Notes under the pieces: generated by a model
Told to the model about the DNA's origin: nothing
What the model saw: only the letters and a program-made list of their open reading frames with translations
The model's database searches: none
Shown here: piece after piece, positions 1-11,024 of the stretch
Position numbering within the stretch: the stretch's first letter is position 1
Layout of the letters: every line of letters begins with the position of its first letter
Assembly: GCF_001528745.1 (NCBI RefSeq)
Contig: NZ_BCNS01000109.1
Coordinates: 16,041 to 80,040, forward strand
Reading direction: 5' to 3'
Origin: Marinobacterium profundum
GTDB taxonomy: Bacteria > Pseudomonadota > Gammaproteobacteria > Pseudomonadales > Balneatricaceae
Length of the DNA stretch: 64,000 nt
Made by a program: the position numbers and the translations under genes

Positions 1-1271
1 ATACCGGCATAGGCTTCAACACTGTGACCGAGAAAGTCTTCCACGGCCTTGTAGCGACCGACCTTCAATCCCCTCTCCCAGCCCCTTGCGACAGTTTCTT
101 CCGGCGGCGTTATCACGAAAAACATAAGCATCGTATCGACATAACTGGCATAAGTGTTGTGCAATATTCGCGATATGCTTTCGGTTGAAAAACTGTCAAA
201 CCGAAAGCGGTCGACCAGCAGGTGGGGGATGGAAGCATCCCGTTTCGCCTTGTCGCGGATATAGTAGTCGAGCTTGCGATCGATGATCGCCACCTCCTTG
301 CTGGTCAGTCGTCCGGCATACTTGTACGCGTCCCCAAGAGAGTCGTAGTCCAGCAGGAAGCGCCGCCAGATATCGGGGCTGATGGTGGCATAGCCGCCCG
401 ATTGAATGCCATGTTCACCCATGATTTTCTGGAGCCTGGCACGCAGGGAGCTTTTGCCCGCTGCGGATGCCCCTTTCAGGCTGATCAGAACCGGTTTTTC
501 TGCCGTGACGGTTGGCGTCAGCCCAAGCTGCTGAATCGCCCGCTCAATCATGGGCGCGATCCGGTGGCCAAGAACCAGGCTGCCAAAGCGGTTGCAAACA
601 TGGTTTGTTACCAGCCGTGCCAGATACTCCATATCCGAGCCGACAAAGCCGCTGGTACCCGCAATAGAGCCGAGTACGCGATACAGGCTTCGGTAGACAG
701 CCCTGGCAAGGGGATCCTGCTCAACAAGACCTTTCTCTTTGAACCCGGCGATGATGCGGTACTGTTTTTCCTGGGTGGATTCCTGAATCAGGGCGCTGGG
801 CCCAGGCTTGGGCTTTAAAAACAATTGAAGAACAGCAAAGCGTTTTTTGGCCTTTCTGGCCGGAGCCGGCGCAAAGAGTGAAGTTGTCAGTTCCTGACGT
901 ACCCGGGCTTCGACCTGCTGGCGCAACTCGCCATGGGCCTGCGTAATTGATGCCAGATTCGGATGGATATAATCGACAAGAATTTTCTGGGCAATCTCGC
1001 GAAAGTGTACGCCAAGGTCGACTTCGTCTTCCCCCTCCAGCGCCACTATGTCAGCGGTAACTCGCACCAGCAATTCATGCAGCACCAGGCGCTCGGGCCT
1101 GAACGCGACTAATTCGTCCTGTGCAAGCCCAACCTGCTCTGCTATTTCTGCCACATCGGCAAGTCGGGTGAAGACATTCTCCGGCCGATGGACGCTTTCA
1201 AGGGATCTATATTCAACTGGAAGTTCTGCTTCAAGGCCGGGATTCCACGCTGAAAATTCGGAGTTTTTCAT
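1..1271 (-). CDS. Partial P-loop NTPase, zeta-toxin/kinase-like (C-terminus off the left edge)
   Basis: I read this gene by translating the minus strand from an ATG at 1271; it stays open to base 1, so at least 423 residues are present and the C-terminus is missing. A clear Walker A loop, GASAAGKSS, sits at about residues 267-275 after a hydrophobic strand (PVLISLKG), followed by a SPDIWRR segment and basic residues in an ERGLKVGR stretch, an arrangement like zeta-toxin or other small-molecule kinases. The first 250 residues are mainly helical and charged and match no domain I recognise. The start is uncertain: an in-frame ATG at 1322 has no ribosome-binding site, and the one before 1271 is weak. 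No antitoxin-like gene is adjacent on the right. The phosphorylation target is unknown; the kinase assignment is inference from the P-loop region only. Confidence 0.6.
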   Translation of the reverse strand, partial: MKNSEFSAWNPGLEAELPVEYRSLESVHRPENVFTRLADVAEIAEQVGLAQDELVAFRPERLVLHELLVRVTADIVALEGEDEVDLGVHFREIAQKILVDYIHPNLASITQAHGELRQQVEARVRQELTTSLFAPAPARKAKKRFAVLQLFLKPKPGPSALIQESTQEKQYRIIAGFKEKGLVEQDPLARAVYRSLYRVLGSIAGTSGFVGSDMEYLARLVTNHVCNRFGSLVLGHRIAPMIERAIQQLGLTPTVTAEKPVLISLKGASAAGKSSLRARLQKIMGEHGIQSGGYATISPDIWRRFLLDYDSLGDAYKYAGRLTSKEVAIIDRKLDYYIRDKAKRDASIPHLLVDRFRFDSFSTESISRILHNTYASYVDTMLMFFVITPPEETVARGWERGLKVGRYKAVEDFLGHSVEAYAG

Positions 1272-1480
1272 AGATAAAGCCTGGCTCAACAAGGTTCCAT
1301 AAGGTTTACCACAGCACCCCATATTACAACAGGAGGCGTGCCAACCTACCTCCTGGGCAACCTCATCAGAAACCTCTCGCCGACACACAGAAAACGCTGC
1401 CAATACCCGTTGAAGTCACACTGATCTAGCCCCGCGGCGGATAGAACCCCGCCACATCAGCTCGCAACACCTGCTGCTGT

Positions 1481-1732
1481 TCAAATCAGGGAATTGATCT
1501 GCTCACGGTCCCGCAGGTAATGCGGCGTTTCCTTATGCGCCTGCAGCGCCTGCGGGCTCTCGTACACCTCGTACAGATAGACTCGATCGTCGTGCTCGCG
1601 ATCGAGCAGCACATCAAAGGTATGGCAGCCCGGCTCCTGCTCCACCGATGCCCGGGCATTGGCCTGAATCAGCGCCAGGTAGGATTGTTTTGCGCCGGGC
1701 TTGAGATCGACACTGATAAAAATGCAGTACAT
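1481..1732 (-). CDS. Antibiotic biosynthesis monooxygenase (ABM/YgiN-like) small protein
   Basis: This 83-residue protein has the pattern of single-domain ABM ferredoxin-like proteins: an N-terminal strand (MYCIFISVDLKPG), a helix, the EPGCHTFDVLLD strand, and the VYLYEVYESPQALQAH signature followed by a terminal helix. Family members are dimeric cofactor-free quinol monooxygenases or haem/aromatic-handling enzymes; the substrate cannot be read from sequence. It is transcribed divergently from the VOC-domain gene at 1833 across an AT-rich 100-bp spacer, suggesting a shared promoter region and a related role in small aromatic or electrophile metabolism. The length is normal for the family. Confidence 0.75.
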   Translation of the reverse strand: MYCIFISVDLKPGAKQSYLALIQANARASVEQEPGCHTFDVLLDREHDDRVYLYEVYESPQALQAHKETPHYLRDREQINSLI

Positions 1733-1832
1733 GGGGATCTCCGATTGTAAGTGTTCGCAATAATTATTATGTTATGTACACAATTTACAAATACTTTAAT
1801 TACAAACCCTATTCAAAACAAGGAGAGCCTCA

Positions 1833-2255
1833 ATGAGCAGCCGGCCAAACGCCCTCAACGGCATGCGCCATATCGCCTTTACGGTGGAAAACCTGGAAGA
1901 AGTGGAGCGCTTTTACGTCGAGCTGCTGGGCATGCAGGTACTGCACCGTCCGCACCAGAATCTGGTCTATCTGACGCTGGGCAACGACAATCTGTCACTG
2001 AGTAGTGGCAGCGCAACTGAGCGCGCAAGCGGACCGCAACGACTGGATCATTTCGGCTTTATCTGTGACGAGCCTGGCGATGTGGACGCCTGGGCGGACT
2101 ACCTGGCACAACAGGGAGTAGACATTCTCGCCCGCCCCCACGATCACAGCAATGATCCCGGGGTGCGCAGCTTTTATTGCCGGGACCCCGCCGGCAACAC
2201 TGTGCAGCCGATCTATCACCCGGCGGTGTCGGGTCAGCGCCTGGCCAAGCCCTGA
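1833..2255 (+). CDS. VOC (glyoxalase/bleomycin-resistance/dioxygenase) family protein
   Basis: The 140-residue product shows the two beta-alpha-beta-beta-beta modules of the vicinal oxygen chelate fold: MRHIAFTVENLEEVERFYVELLGM in two parts (metal His in RHIAF), then LDHFGFICDEPGDVDAW with a second His, and a terminal FYCRDPAGNTVQPIYH carrying the usual acidic/His region. It could be a glyoxalase, a fosfomycin-type thiol transferase or an extradiol dioxygenase-like enzyme; the motifs do not decide. An AAGGAG ribosome-binding site lies about 7 bases before the ATG, which fixes the start. The gene diverges from the ABM protein at 1481-1732. Confidence 0.8.
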   Translation: MSSRPNALNGMRHIAFTVENLEEVERFYVELLGMQVLHRPHQNLVYLTLGNDNLSLSSGSATERASGPQRLDHFGFICDEPGDVDAWADYLAQQGVDILARPHDHSNDPGVRSFYCRDPAGNTVQPIYHPAVSGQRLAKP

Positions 2256-2331
2256 CAAGATCCTGAAGACCCTGATAAACCCAGGCCAGATTGTTAAAAG
2301 AACACTCGGGCCATCACCCCCGGAAACGACA

Positions 2332-2384
2332 CTGCCGGCCCGCCATGATCAAGGCACAGAGCAATGATCACAGGGGGCCGGCAG
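2332..2384. terminator. Inverted repeat between VOC gene and rhlE
   Basis: CTGCCGGCCC (2332-2341) is repeated in inverse orientation at 2375-2384, enclosing a second, shorter inverted pair TGATC/TGATCA. It lies between two convergent genes, where a bidirectional terminator is expected. There is no strong T run, so intrinsic termination is only a possibility. A second palindrome, GGCACCC-GA-GGGTGCC, follows at about 2390. Confidence 0.35.
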
Positions 2385-2424
2385 CGGGATGGCACCCGAG
2401 GGTGCCGCTACAGCGGCTTGTCGG

Positions 2425-3780
<1,356 letters not shown>

Positions 3781-4015
3781 GAATGTCCGTAGTGTGGAAT
3801 CGGTCGGCAGGCCCTGACGTGTTGTTCATACGGCACCGGCCCAGGATACAGCTAAGCGGCGCAGCTTACCGTAAAGCCCCCTCGGGTGCGAGTACTATTC
3901 AACACCGTGGATAATGTGCCACGCATCGGCCTGAAAGCCTCGCACCGCCTGAAAATGGTCAGAATGCATACGTTGGACTAGGCTGATTGCAGTTACGTAC
4001 GAGAGGAACCGGCAT

Positions 4016-4303
4016 ATGACCCGCAGATCTCAACGCGCGTTCTTCCGCAAAATCTATCTGGCCTGGCTGATAGATAATGGCCGACACAACCTGCGCACTC
4101 TGCAGGAGAAAACCGGCATGCCTAGACGCACCCTGCAGGACAGCCTCAAGGATCTTGAAGATATCGGCATCCGCTGCATCTTTGAACAGAGCAATGGCGA
4201 ACGCAATAACTGCGGTCTCTACCGGGTCATGGATTGGGGCCCTATCAGAAGGAGCTGGGTGCGCAGCAACCTACTACTGCTTAAAGAGGAGCTAGAGCAA
4301 TAA
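4016..4303 (+). CDS. Small winged-helix/HTH DNA-binding protein
   Basis: A 95-residue basic protein. Residues 10-55 (IYLAWLIDNGRHNLRTLQEKTGMPRRTL, given here in two adjoining blocks: IYLAWLIDNGRHN, LRTLQEKTGMPRRTLQDSL) form a convincing helix-turn-helix in which the recognition helix would be MPRRTLQDSLKDL, followed by a wing-like strand and GLYRVMDWG. A GAGG element lies 9 bases before the ATG. Targets are unknown. The last 16 codons (SWVRSNLLLLKEELEQ) reappear, diverged, twice more downstream (4341-4390 and 4447-4494). Such a short product may act with another subunit. Confidence 0.7.
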   Translation: MTRRSQRAFFRKIYLAWLIDNGRHNLRTLQEKTGMPRRTLQDSLKDLEDIGIRCIFEQSNGERNNCGLYRVMDWGPIRRSWVRSNLLLLKEELEQ

Positions 4304-4340
4304 AAGCTGGATGGATTGAGTGAAGCCACATACCGAAGAA

Positions 4341-4390
4341 CCTGGGTGCGCAGCAACTTACTACTGTTTAAAGCGAAGCTTGAGCAATAA
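4341..4390 (+). pseudogene. First downstream relic of the HTH gene's 3' end
   Basis: The stretch encodes TWVRSNLLLFKAKLEQ and a TAA stop, aligning without gaps to the C-terminus SWVRSNLLLLKEELEQ of the intact gene that ends at 4303. The frame can be followed upstream to a GATGGATTGAG segment at 4310, which also recurs at about 4415. Nucleotide differences are scattered and the reading frame is intact over the aligned part, so the piece looks like the tail of a diverged homologue rather than a fresh duplication. Confidence 0.7.
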
Positions 4391-4446
4391 CCCTTAACAG
4401 CAAAAAAGATTCTCGATGGATTGAGTTCGTCCAGGTACTGAAGCAG

Positions 4447-4494
4447 CTGAGTACGCAGCAACTCACTGCTGTTTAAACGGAGCTTGAGCAATAA
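4447..4494 (+). pseudogene. Second downstream relic of the HTH gene's 3' end
   Basis: This third version of the gene tail carries a stop codon in place of Trp and has lost one base (AAACGGAG against AAAGCGAAG), but still ends with CTTGAGCAATAA. A fainter fourth trace may lie at about 4540-4580 (GCGCAACTATTAAAGCTGAG). Together these relics fill most of the 306-bp gap between the HTH gene and sbcC; I see no other gene in it. Confidence 0.65.
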
Positions 4495-4609
4495 AGGAAG
4501 GATTAGCTGCTCAGCTACACACGCAGCTGAGCAGCCTGCACCTTAGCGCAACTATTAAAGCTGAGGCTGAACAATTACAGCCAGACAAAGTGCCGGGCTT
4601 TAAAACCTC

Positions 4610-7600
4610 CTATGCCGGTTCAAACGCAAAGCGTGCGTCCAGCCGGCTGCATCCCAGACCATTGCCCTTGCGTACCCTGACCTGCACCGGAATGCGCTCT
4701 TTGAGCGCCTCTACGTGGGAAATTACGCCTATCATCTTGCCGCTGGCATTCAGGCTGTCCAGTGCATTGAGCGCCGTATCCAGCGTATCCGCATCCAGGG
4801 TGCCAAAACCCTCATCCAGAAACAGCGAGTCGATACTGGTGCGGTGGCTCACCAGATCCGACAGCGCCAGCGCCAGCGCCAGACTGACCAGAAAGCTTTC
4901 GCCGCCGGACAGAGTGCGTGTATCGCGCAGCGCATCGGCCTGCCAACTGTCGATCACCTCCAGCTCCAGCTCATCCCCGCTTTTGCGCTGCAGGCGATAG
5001 CGACCATCAAGACGCTCGAGCTGACGATTGGCCAGATAGATCAGATGGTCCAGCGTCAGCCCCTGGGCAAAGCGGCGAAAGCGATCGCCCTTCTGCGAAC
5101 CGATCAGGCTCGAAAGCTGCGCCCAGGTATCATAATGCGCCTGCTGCGCCTCGATCTCCTGCAACAGCACCTGCTGCGCCTGACGTAAGCGTGCATCCTG
5201 CTCCAATTGCTGCATCAGTGCACCACGGCGCTGCACCAGAGTTTGCAGCTGTTCGGTTACCGCCGCCCGTGCTGTTTGTACGGCAGCCGGATCCAGCACC
5301 GCAAATGGCTGCTGCTCGAGCTCTGCCAGGCGTGTGCGCGCCTGCAGCAGCAGTGTCTGCGCCTGGGACAGGTCACCGTCCAGCGTCTGGCGTAATGCCT
5401 GCAGTTCGCGCCGCGCTTGCGGTTCCAGCAAGGCCGCCATATAACCGGCCTCATCGATGAATGGACTGGCCTCCAGCGCCTCGCGCCAGACAGGCGCAGA
5501 ACGCTCAAGCTGTGCCCCCTGCTGGATCTCGCGCTGCTGCAGGGCTGCAAGACTGCCGCGCAACCCATCCACGCTTTTCTGTGCCGCCGCCAGTGCGGTA
5601 GCCGCCTGCTGCCAGCGATTATCGGCCTGTTGCAGCCGATCCTGTAGCTGCGTGCGAATCTGTGCAACCGCGCGACCCTCAAACAACATCGAGCGCTGCG
5701 TGGCTAGCGCTGCGTTTTGCTGCGCCCAGTCGCGCTGCTGTTGCAGATTTATCCCCTGTTGTTGCTGCAACAGGGCTAAGTCACGTTCCAGCACCTCAAG
5801 CCGAGCCTCAAGCTGTTCGCAGCTGCGCGTGCTCTCGGCGCTGCGAATGAACATCTGTTGGTAGTCGGCCCAGTACTGCGCCTTCTGTTGCAGCCAGCTC
5901 GCCTGCATATCCGCCGCCGGCAATTCAGGTTCACCAAGCGTCTCCTGCAGCGCGCTGCGCAGCGACTGCTCAAGCGCTGTCAGTGCCTCCTGCTGCGTCT
6001 GCACTTCAGCAGCCGTCTGTTCCTGCTGTTGCTGCAGTGTTTGCAGCTCGCGGGTCTGCGTGTCCAGCTGATGGCTTTGGTTGGCCAGCAAGCTATTTGT
6101 TTGCACCGTTTCGTCGCGCTGCTGTTGCAGCGCCCGGTCCAGTTCACCCAGTTGCGACAGGTTCGTTTCAAGTTCGGACAACTCAACACCAAGGCGCTGG
6201 GCGCACTGGGTGATACCCGCAGTGTCGTTCAGCTGCAGCCTGACCTCGTCCTCCTGCGATGTACCGGCGTTCAGCCTGTTGACCAGGCTCTCGATCAGCG
6301 GTTGCGCCTCGGCCTGCAGGCTCGACTGCTCGGCACCGTCCTGAGCGCTTTGCTGCTGCAGCTCTTTGAGACCCGCCTGCAATGTCGCAGTGACGGCGGC
6401 CATTTTCTGGCCGTCCTGCTGCAACTGCTCCAACTGCAGTTTCTTGGCATCGTAACGCTGGCGCGTTTCGGACAGCTGCGGCTGACGGTAGTCCGTGATA
6501 TAGGGGTGCTCTTGCGAGCCACAGAGTGGGCAGGCGTCATCAGGCTGCAGCGTATCCCGATACGCGCTCAGATCGCTGATACGCTGCTCCTGCGCCAGCA
6601 GCAGTTCCAGATCATCGCGGTGCTGCTTGCAATCGCTGTATTGCTGCCGTGCAGCCACAAGCACTGCCTGCTGCGTCTCAAGCTCGGCACTGCGCTGCCC
6701 CATCAGGGTACTGCGTGACTCAAGCCCCACCGCCAAGGTCTGGAAACGCCGGCCCAAAGCTTCGAGCCGATCCAGCGTTCGCACAGCGCCCTGCAATGAC
6801 TTCAGCAACTGTTCCAGTTCCATCGGGGTGCGGGGCCCTAATAATCTGACCCGCTGCTCGCCTAACGCCTGCCCTTGCAGCTGCAGCTGTTGCTGGCGTT
6901 CGCGACTCTGAACTAAGCCTGCCTGCAGTGTCGGCAGTTCCCGTGCAAGCGTTGTCTGGCGCGTTGCCAGACTCAGCTGACGCTGGCGCATATCATTCAG
7001 CTGCTGCAACAGGCGCCCACGCTGGGCGAAGCGTTCCTGCCACAACGGTAGCTGCTCGCCCAAACGCGCAGCGCCCTGGTGCTTATGCAAGAAATCCTGT
7101 GTCTGATCGCGCTCAAGCTGCGCCTGCTTGAGGCTCTCCGTCAGACCCTCGCGCTGCCCACCCAACTCGGTAAGGTTCTGGGACTGGGCCGCCAGCATAG
7201 TCGCCAGCTCGCGCTGACGATCAGCCAGCTGCGCCATGCGGTTGTCCAGTGGCACGACCTCGTCCAGCAGCCGCGTTTCGGTGGCCTCACGCTCCAGGCG
7301 TGCGCCATCCAACTGTTGCCGCGCCTCTTGCTGCACGGCCTGTTGAGCATCCAGCTGCTGCTGCGCCTGCAGCAGCGACTGTTCATCCTGCCTGCGAGCC
7401 GTATCCAGCTCCTTCGCCTGCAAGAGGTCGGCCTGCCACTGCTGGTGCAACGGCCGCAGATCCAGCGCGGGCAGGCAGGCGTCCAGCCGCGCCAGCTGTG
7501 CCGCCTCGCGTTCAAAGGCCTGCTGCGCCCGCAGCTGCTCAGCTTCGCTCTGCTGCTGCGCGCTGCGCGCCTGACCCAGTGCTTCAAGCCCCTGTATTTC

Positions 7601-8326
7601 CTGCTGTAACCGAGTGTCATCGGCTTGCAGCCGGGCTTGGCTTGAAGTTAGCTCAGCCTTTTCGATATCAAGTGCCGCCAGACTTGCCTGGTCCAGCAGC
7701 TCTACATCACCCGCACGGGCCTGCAACACCCGCAGGGCTTCTTCTTCGCTGCGCTTGCGCTCAAACGCAAGACTGGATATCTCGCCGTAAATTTCGGTGC
7801 CGGTCAACTCTTCCAGCAATTCAGCCCGCTCATTAGGGCTGGCATTCAGAAAGGCAGCAAAACCGCCCTGGGCCAGCATCATCGACTTGGTAAAACGGGC
7901 AAAATCGAGGCCTGTAAGCTCACTTACCAGATTGAGCTTTTCACCTATACGGGTACTCAGTAGCTGGCCGTCTGCACGGGCCAGCTCGACCTGGGGCGCC
8001 TGCAGCTTGCCATCCGGCTGATTGCGGGCACGGCGCTGGGACCAGAAAGCGCGGTATTCCTCGCCGCGCACCTCAAACTCTACCTCCGCCAGGCAGTCTG
8101 CGGTATGGCGCGTCATCAGCTCATTGCTGCCAGCGGATACATTCAAACGCGGCGTAGCGTGGTAGAGCGCCAGACAAATGGCATCAAGCAAGGTGGTTTT
8201 ACCGGCGCCGGTCGGGCCGGTAATCGCAAAGAGGCCGTTATCCCGAAACTCGGATGCGCGAAAATCCAGTTTCCACTCGCCCTTGAGCGAATTGATGTTT
8301 TTCAATCTCAGGCTCAGGATTCGCAT
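4610..8326 (-). CDS. sbcC: Exonuclease subunit SbcC (Rad50-like ATPase)
   Basis: The 1238-residue product has the SMC/Rad50 plan: an N-terminal ATPase half with Walker [10 protein letters not shown] (37-45), two very long Gln-rich coiled coils, a zinc-hook CPLC at about residue 596 in the middle, and the C-terminal half with the [20 protein letters not shown] signature near 1140 and Walker [13 protein letters not shown] near 1172. With SbcD it forms the Mre11-Rad50-type nuclease that cleaves hairpins and palindromic DNA during replication. The gene overlaps sbcD by 13 bases, so the two are translationally coupled. The length exceeds E. coli SbcC (1048) mainly by longer coils. The role in cutting palindromes is notable because the window is rich in hairpins. 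Confidence 0.96.
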   Translation of the reverse strand: MRILSLRLKNINSLKGEWKLDFRASEFRDNGLFAITGPTGAGKTTLLDAICLALYHATPRLNVSAGSNELMTRHTADCLAEVEFEVRGEEYRAFWSQRRARNQPDGKLQAPQVELARADGQLLSTRIGEKLNLVSELTGLDFARFTKSMMLAQGGFAAFLNASPNERAELLEELTGTEIYGEISSLAFERKRSEEEALRVLQARAGDVELLDQASLAALDIEKAELTSSQARLQADDTRLQQEIQGLEALGQARSAQQQSEAEQLRAQQAFEREAAQLARLDACLPALDLRPLHQQWQADLLQAKELDTARRQDEQSLLQAQQQLDAQQAVQQEARQQLDGARLEREATETRLLDEVVPLDNRMAQLADRQRELATMLAAQSQNLTELGGQREGLTESLKQAQLERDQTQDFLHKHQGAARLGEQLPLWQERFAQRGRLLQQLNDMRQRQLSLATRQTTLARELPTLQAGLVQSRERQQQLQLQGQALGEQRVRLLGPRTPMELEQLLKSLQGAVRTLDRLEALGRRFQTLAVGLESRSTLMGQRSAELETQQAVLVAARQQYSDCKQHRDDLELLLAQEQRISDLSAYRDTLQPDDACPLCGSQEHPYITDYRQPQLSETRQRYDAKKLQLEQLQQDGQKMAAVTATLQAGLKELQQQSAQDGAEQSSLQAEAQPLIESLVNRLNAGTSQEDEVRLQLNDTAGITQCAQRLGVELSELETNLSQLGELDRALQQQRDETVQTNSLLANQSHQLDTQTRELQTLQQQQEQTAAEVQTQQEALTALEQSLRSALQETLGEPELPAADMQASWLQQKAQYWADYQQMFIRSAESTRSCEQLEARLEVLERDLALLQQQQGINLQQQRDWAQQNAALATQRSMLFEGRAVAQIRTQLQDRLQQADNRWQQAATALAAAQKSVDGLRGSLAALQQREIQQGAQLERSAPVWREALEASPFIDEAGYMAALLEPQARRELQALRQTLDGDLSQAQTLLLQARTRLAELEQQPFAVLDPAAVQTARAAVTEQLQTLVQRRGALMQQLEQDARLRQAQQVLLQEIEAQQAHYDTWAQLSSLIGSQKGDRFRRFAQGLTLDHLIYLANRQLERLDGRYRLQRKSGDELELEVIDSWQADALRDTRTLSGGESFLVSLALALALSDLVSHRTSIDSLFLDEGFGTLDADTLDTALNALDSLNASGKMIGVISHVEALKERIPVQVRVRKGNGLGCSRLDARFAFEPA

Positions 8327-9600
8327 GTGACTGACTCCCCGTCCTGCAGCTGTGCCAACAGCGAGTCAAAAGCCTCTCCCAGGCGTACTCGGGAGTCCTC
8401 ATCCAGGCTTTCCTCCAGCGCAAGGCGACGTTCAAACACCTCGCGTACAGTCAGCTCCTGCAGGGTTTCACGACTGTCCCGTGCCAGCGCACTCGTACTG
8501 GCACTGCGCTGGCGCCGGATACGCAGCACCTCGACCGGCAAACCCTCAACCAGCTGCTGCACCCGCGGCTGCAGGTCGCTGAGATAATCGTCCCCGCGCA
8601 CTTCGATCTCGAGCCAGGCAATGGGCCCGCCCGGGGCCTGGGCTTCATCACAGGTCGTGCCGAAGGTTTGTTGCAACTGGGCTTCAAGCTCTTTCAAATT
8701 ACCGCTGAGACTCAGCATGGGCTGCCAGCCTGGCACCGGCAGTGGCGTGACCTCGGCCAGTTTACCGGCGTCGAAATCCACCAGCAGCACCTGCTTGCTG
8801 CCCCGGCTTTCATCAAAACTCAGGGCAATGGGTGAGCCGCTGTAACGAATATGGGACTTGCCGCCCACGACCTGGGCTCGGTGCAGATGCCCCAGGGCGA
8901 TATAGTCGGCCGGCGGAAACGCACCCGCAGGGTAAGCCTCAAGCGTACCTATATAAAGCTCGCGCACAGACTCGGACAACTGGCCGCCGACGCAGGTCAG
9001 GTGCCCCGTAGCTACAATAGGCAAAGCACTGGGCTCGCCCGCCTGTTTCACCTGCTCGAGTTGTAACGCATCCCTGACACCAGCGGCTGCGTCATAGATA
9101 ACGGTATAATGACGACCAATAGCATCGCTCAGAGCCTGGCGCTTGTGCTGCGTGCTCTCACCGGCATGACTTTCAACCAGGTCCCGCGGACGCAGGTAAG
9201 GGATGGCACAGAGCACAGCCCCAGGCGAGCCATCGCGACGCTGCAGCACTATGACCTGATCGGCGGGGTCCGCCGTGACTCCCCCCACTACCGTCGTACC
9301 CAGGCAGGCCAGCAGCTCACGGGATTCATGCAGGGTCGAGACGGAATCATGGTTGCCACCCAGGATCACCAACTGGCACCCCGTAGCGCGCAGGTCAGCG
9401 ATAAACTGGTTATAGAGCCTGCGGGCATAGCTCGGTGGCGTACCTGTATCAAACAGGTCGCCGGCAACAATAAGCGCATCCACCTGATGCGTCTGTACCT
9501 GCTCAATCAGCCAGGCCAGAAAGGCGCGGTGTTCAGCTTCGCGGCTCTTGCCCATGAAGTGTTGCCCGAGATGCCAGTCCGAGCTGTGAAGTATTCGCAT
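8314..9600 (-). CDS. sbcD: Exonuclease subunit SbcD (Mre11-like nuclease)
   Basis: Starting at ATG 9600, where AGGAT lies 7 bases upstream and the family N-terminus [13 protein letters not shown] begins, the product has 428 residues. Longer reading to 9702 would run into the MITE and is rejected. The calcineurin-like phosphodiesterase metal ligands are visible: D8 and H10, D48 in [10 protein letters not shown]83-H84 in GGNHDS, then ATGHLTC and ALGHLHRAQ. SbcD supplies the Mn-dependent nuclease of the SbcCD complex. The native upstream region has been replaced by a MITE whose flanking CTAG lies only 14 bases before the start codon, so the present promoter is either inside the element or beyond it. 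Confidence 0.95.
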   Translation of the reverse strand: MRILHSSDWHLGQHFMGKSREAEHRAFLAWLIEQVQTHQVDALIVAGDLFDTGTPPSYARRLYNQFIADLRATGCQLVILGGNHDSVSTLHESRELLACLGTTVVGGVTADPADQVIVLQRRDGSPGAVLCAIPYLRPRDLVESHAGESTQHKRQALSDAIGRHYTVIYDAAAGVRDALQLEQVKQAGEPSALPIVATGHLTCVGGQLSESVRELYIGTLEAYPAGAFPPADYIALGHLHRAQVVGGKSHIRYSGSPIALSFDESRGSKQVLLVDFDAGKLAEVTPLPVPGWQPMLSLSGNLKELEAQLQQTFGTTCDEAQAPGGPIAWLEIEVRGDDYLSDLQPRVQQLVEGLPVEVLRIRRQRSASTSALARDSRETLQELTVREVFERRLALEESLDEDSRVRLGEAFDSLLAQLQDGESVTCES

Positions 9601-9618
9601 TGATAATCCTGATCCTAG

Positions 9619-9774
9619 TGTACTGTTGCACGCTATATGAAGCTTATAACGGCCCCTTTTTCCGCCATCCTGCGTTGTTCGTTGTCGCCGTAGCCCCACC
9701 AAGACTGTGCCTCACGCCTTGGCTGGCGAAAAAATGAGCGCATTCTAAAGCACCACCAAGAATGCAACAGCACA
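9619..9774. mobile_element. MITE family 2, copy a (TGTACTG ends, CTAG-flanked)
   Basis: A 156-bp non-coding element with imperfect terminal inverted repeats: TGTACTGTTGCA at the left and TGCAACAGCACA at the right. CTAG (9615-9618) precedes it and CCAG (9775-9778) follows, a target duplication with one change. The same left-end consensus (CTAGTGTACTG...GCTTATA) recurs in the element at 52876-53138. No transposase is encoded. It lies immediately upstream of the sbcD ribosome-binding site. Confidence 0.7.
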
Positions 9775-9778
9775 CCAG

Positions 9779-10009
9779 GAGGCTGTCCGAGAATGCTGGC
9801 CGTAGCGAGAGCCGACTGATTTGAGCGGGTTTTTGCGGTGTTTTAAGGCGATAAATCGGCAGGATTGCCGATTTACACAGCGTTAGCTGCCCACCGGGCA
9901 AGCTACAGGGATGTAGCTTGTGAATAGTGGTTCTATTTAACGCAAAACAGCACAAAAAACAGCCAAACTCAGGTGGCTCGCAGTAGGTTGAGTATTCTCG
10001 GACAGCCTC
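9779..10009. mobile_element. MITE family 1, copy a (GAGGCTGTCC ends, CTAG-flanked, 231 bp)
   Basis: The element begins GAGGCTGTCCGAGAATGCTG and ends with TATTCTCGGACAGCCTC. It is followed by CTAG (10010-10013) and preceded by the CCAG that also ends the neighbouring element. It matches the copy at 34201-34359 over nearly its whole length in inverse orientation but carries about 80 extra internal bases (from about 9852) that include GGCAGGATTGCC-like and CTACAGGGATGTAG pairings. It has no coding capacity for a transposase. With 9619-9774 it forms a head-to-tail pair sharing one CTAG-type site. Confidence 0.8.
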
Positions 10010-10086
10010 CTAGCGCAGCGGCACTCAAAGCCGCCCATATTAATCCTAAAGTGCCCCGGGCAAACCACCAGGGCCTACACTTCTCA

Positions 10087-10800
10087 TCAATCGTCGATGG
10101 TTTTGAGCGTGACAGTGCCGAGCTGGCGCATCTGTCTCAGTATCCATTGACTACGCTGCTGCACATAGGGGCTGGGCGGATGGGCGCGGTAACGATAGGG
10201 GTTGGGCAGTACCGCCGCCAGGCGCGCAGCCTGCAGATTGCTAAGCGCACGCGCGGGCGTGCCGTAGTAGTAGCGCCCCGCCGCCTCGACCCCATAGATA
10301 CCCGGGCCAAACTCGACGATGTTCAGATAGACCTCCAGAATGCGGCTCTTGTCCCAGAGCAGCTCCAGCAGTAATGCGAACCAGGCTTCCAGCCCCTTGC
10401 GCACCCAGCTGCGGCCAGACCACAAAAACAGATTCTTGGCCGTCTGCTGAGTCAGGGTACTGGCACCGCGCACGCGGCCGCCATCAAGGTTGTGATCCAG
10501 CGCCCGCTTGATGGCCTTGAAATCAAAACCACTGTGATCAGCAAAGCGCTGATCTTCGGCAGCAATAACCGCCAGGCGCATGGCCGGCGCTATACGCTCA
10601 GTCGACACCCAGCGATGGGCATAGTCATCCGGATAGTCAGCGGGGGGAAAGAGTTCACGCTGAATCAGCCAGGACCAGACAGGCGGGTTCACCACCTTGA
10701 GCAGCAACACCAGCAGCACACTGAAGCCAACCCAGCCTGCGATGAGCCAGAGCGTCACCTTGAGCAGCGGGCGCAGCAAATAACGTTTGATCACAGGCAC
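10087..10800 (-). CDS. mtgA: Monofunctional biosynthetic peptidoglycan transglycosylase
   Basis: The 237-residue protein has one N-terminal membrane anchor (about 13-36) and a GT51 lysozyme-like domain. Catalytic Glu82 lies in the AEDQRFADH motif and GASTLTQQT (112-120) is the second family signature, followed by KNLFLW and [19 protein letters not shown]. There is no transpeptidase domain, so this is MtgA, which polymerises lipid II glycan strands on the periplasmic face. The length is normal for the family. It appears to be a single-gene unit; a 73-bp non-coding gap separates its 3' end from the MITE pair. Confidence 0.94.
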   Translation of the reverse strand: MPVIKRYLLRPLLKVTLWLIAGWVGFSVLLVLLLKVVNPPVWSWLIQRELFPPADYPDDYAHRWVSTERIAPAMRLAVIAAEDQRFADHSGFDFKAIKRALDHNLDGGRVRGASTLTQQTAKNLFLWSGRSWVRKGLEAWFALLLELLWDKSRILEVYLNIVEFGPGIYGVEAAGRYYYGTPARALSNLQAARLAAVLPNPYRYRAHPPSPYVQQRSQWILRQMRQLGTVTLKTIDD

Positions 10801-10982
10801 AGCAAATCCGCAGCAGTCGTGTAGAGGGCCCTATTGTGCACAGGGACTCAGGCAAGGTCGATGCATGCCGGCAGATTCATGCAATCTGATTACGAAGAAA
10901 GGCGAGGGAAGCCCCGAACAGCGGGAAAAAGGCAGGACGAGGGATGTGGAAAAACAGCGCGCGAAAATAGCGAATGGAGGGT

Positions 10983-11014
10983 AAAAAGGCCGGTGGGCAG
11001 AACGCCCACCGACC
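10983..11014 (-). terminator. Rho-independent terminator of the NAD-GDH gene
   Basis: On the minus strand GGTCGGTGGGC, a five-base loop and GCCCACCGGCC form a strong stem that is followed directly by TTTTT. It begins 11 bases after the stop codon of the large dehydrogenase gene. The 224-bp interval up to mtgA contains nothing else I can support. Confidence 0.85.
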
Positions 11015-11024
11015 GGGAAAACGC

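Noticed and set aside
4219..4491. Minus-strand ORF with an internal repeat of LNSSxLLRTQ
   Set aside because: The repetition is the reverse reading of the three HTH-gene tails; it overlaps the real coding end and has no ribosome-binding site.
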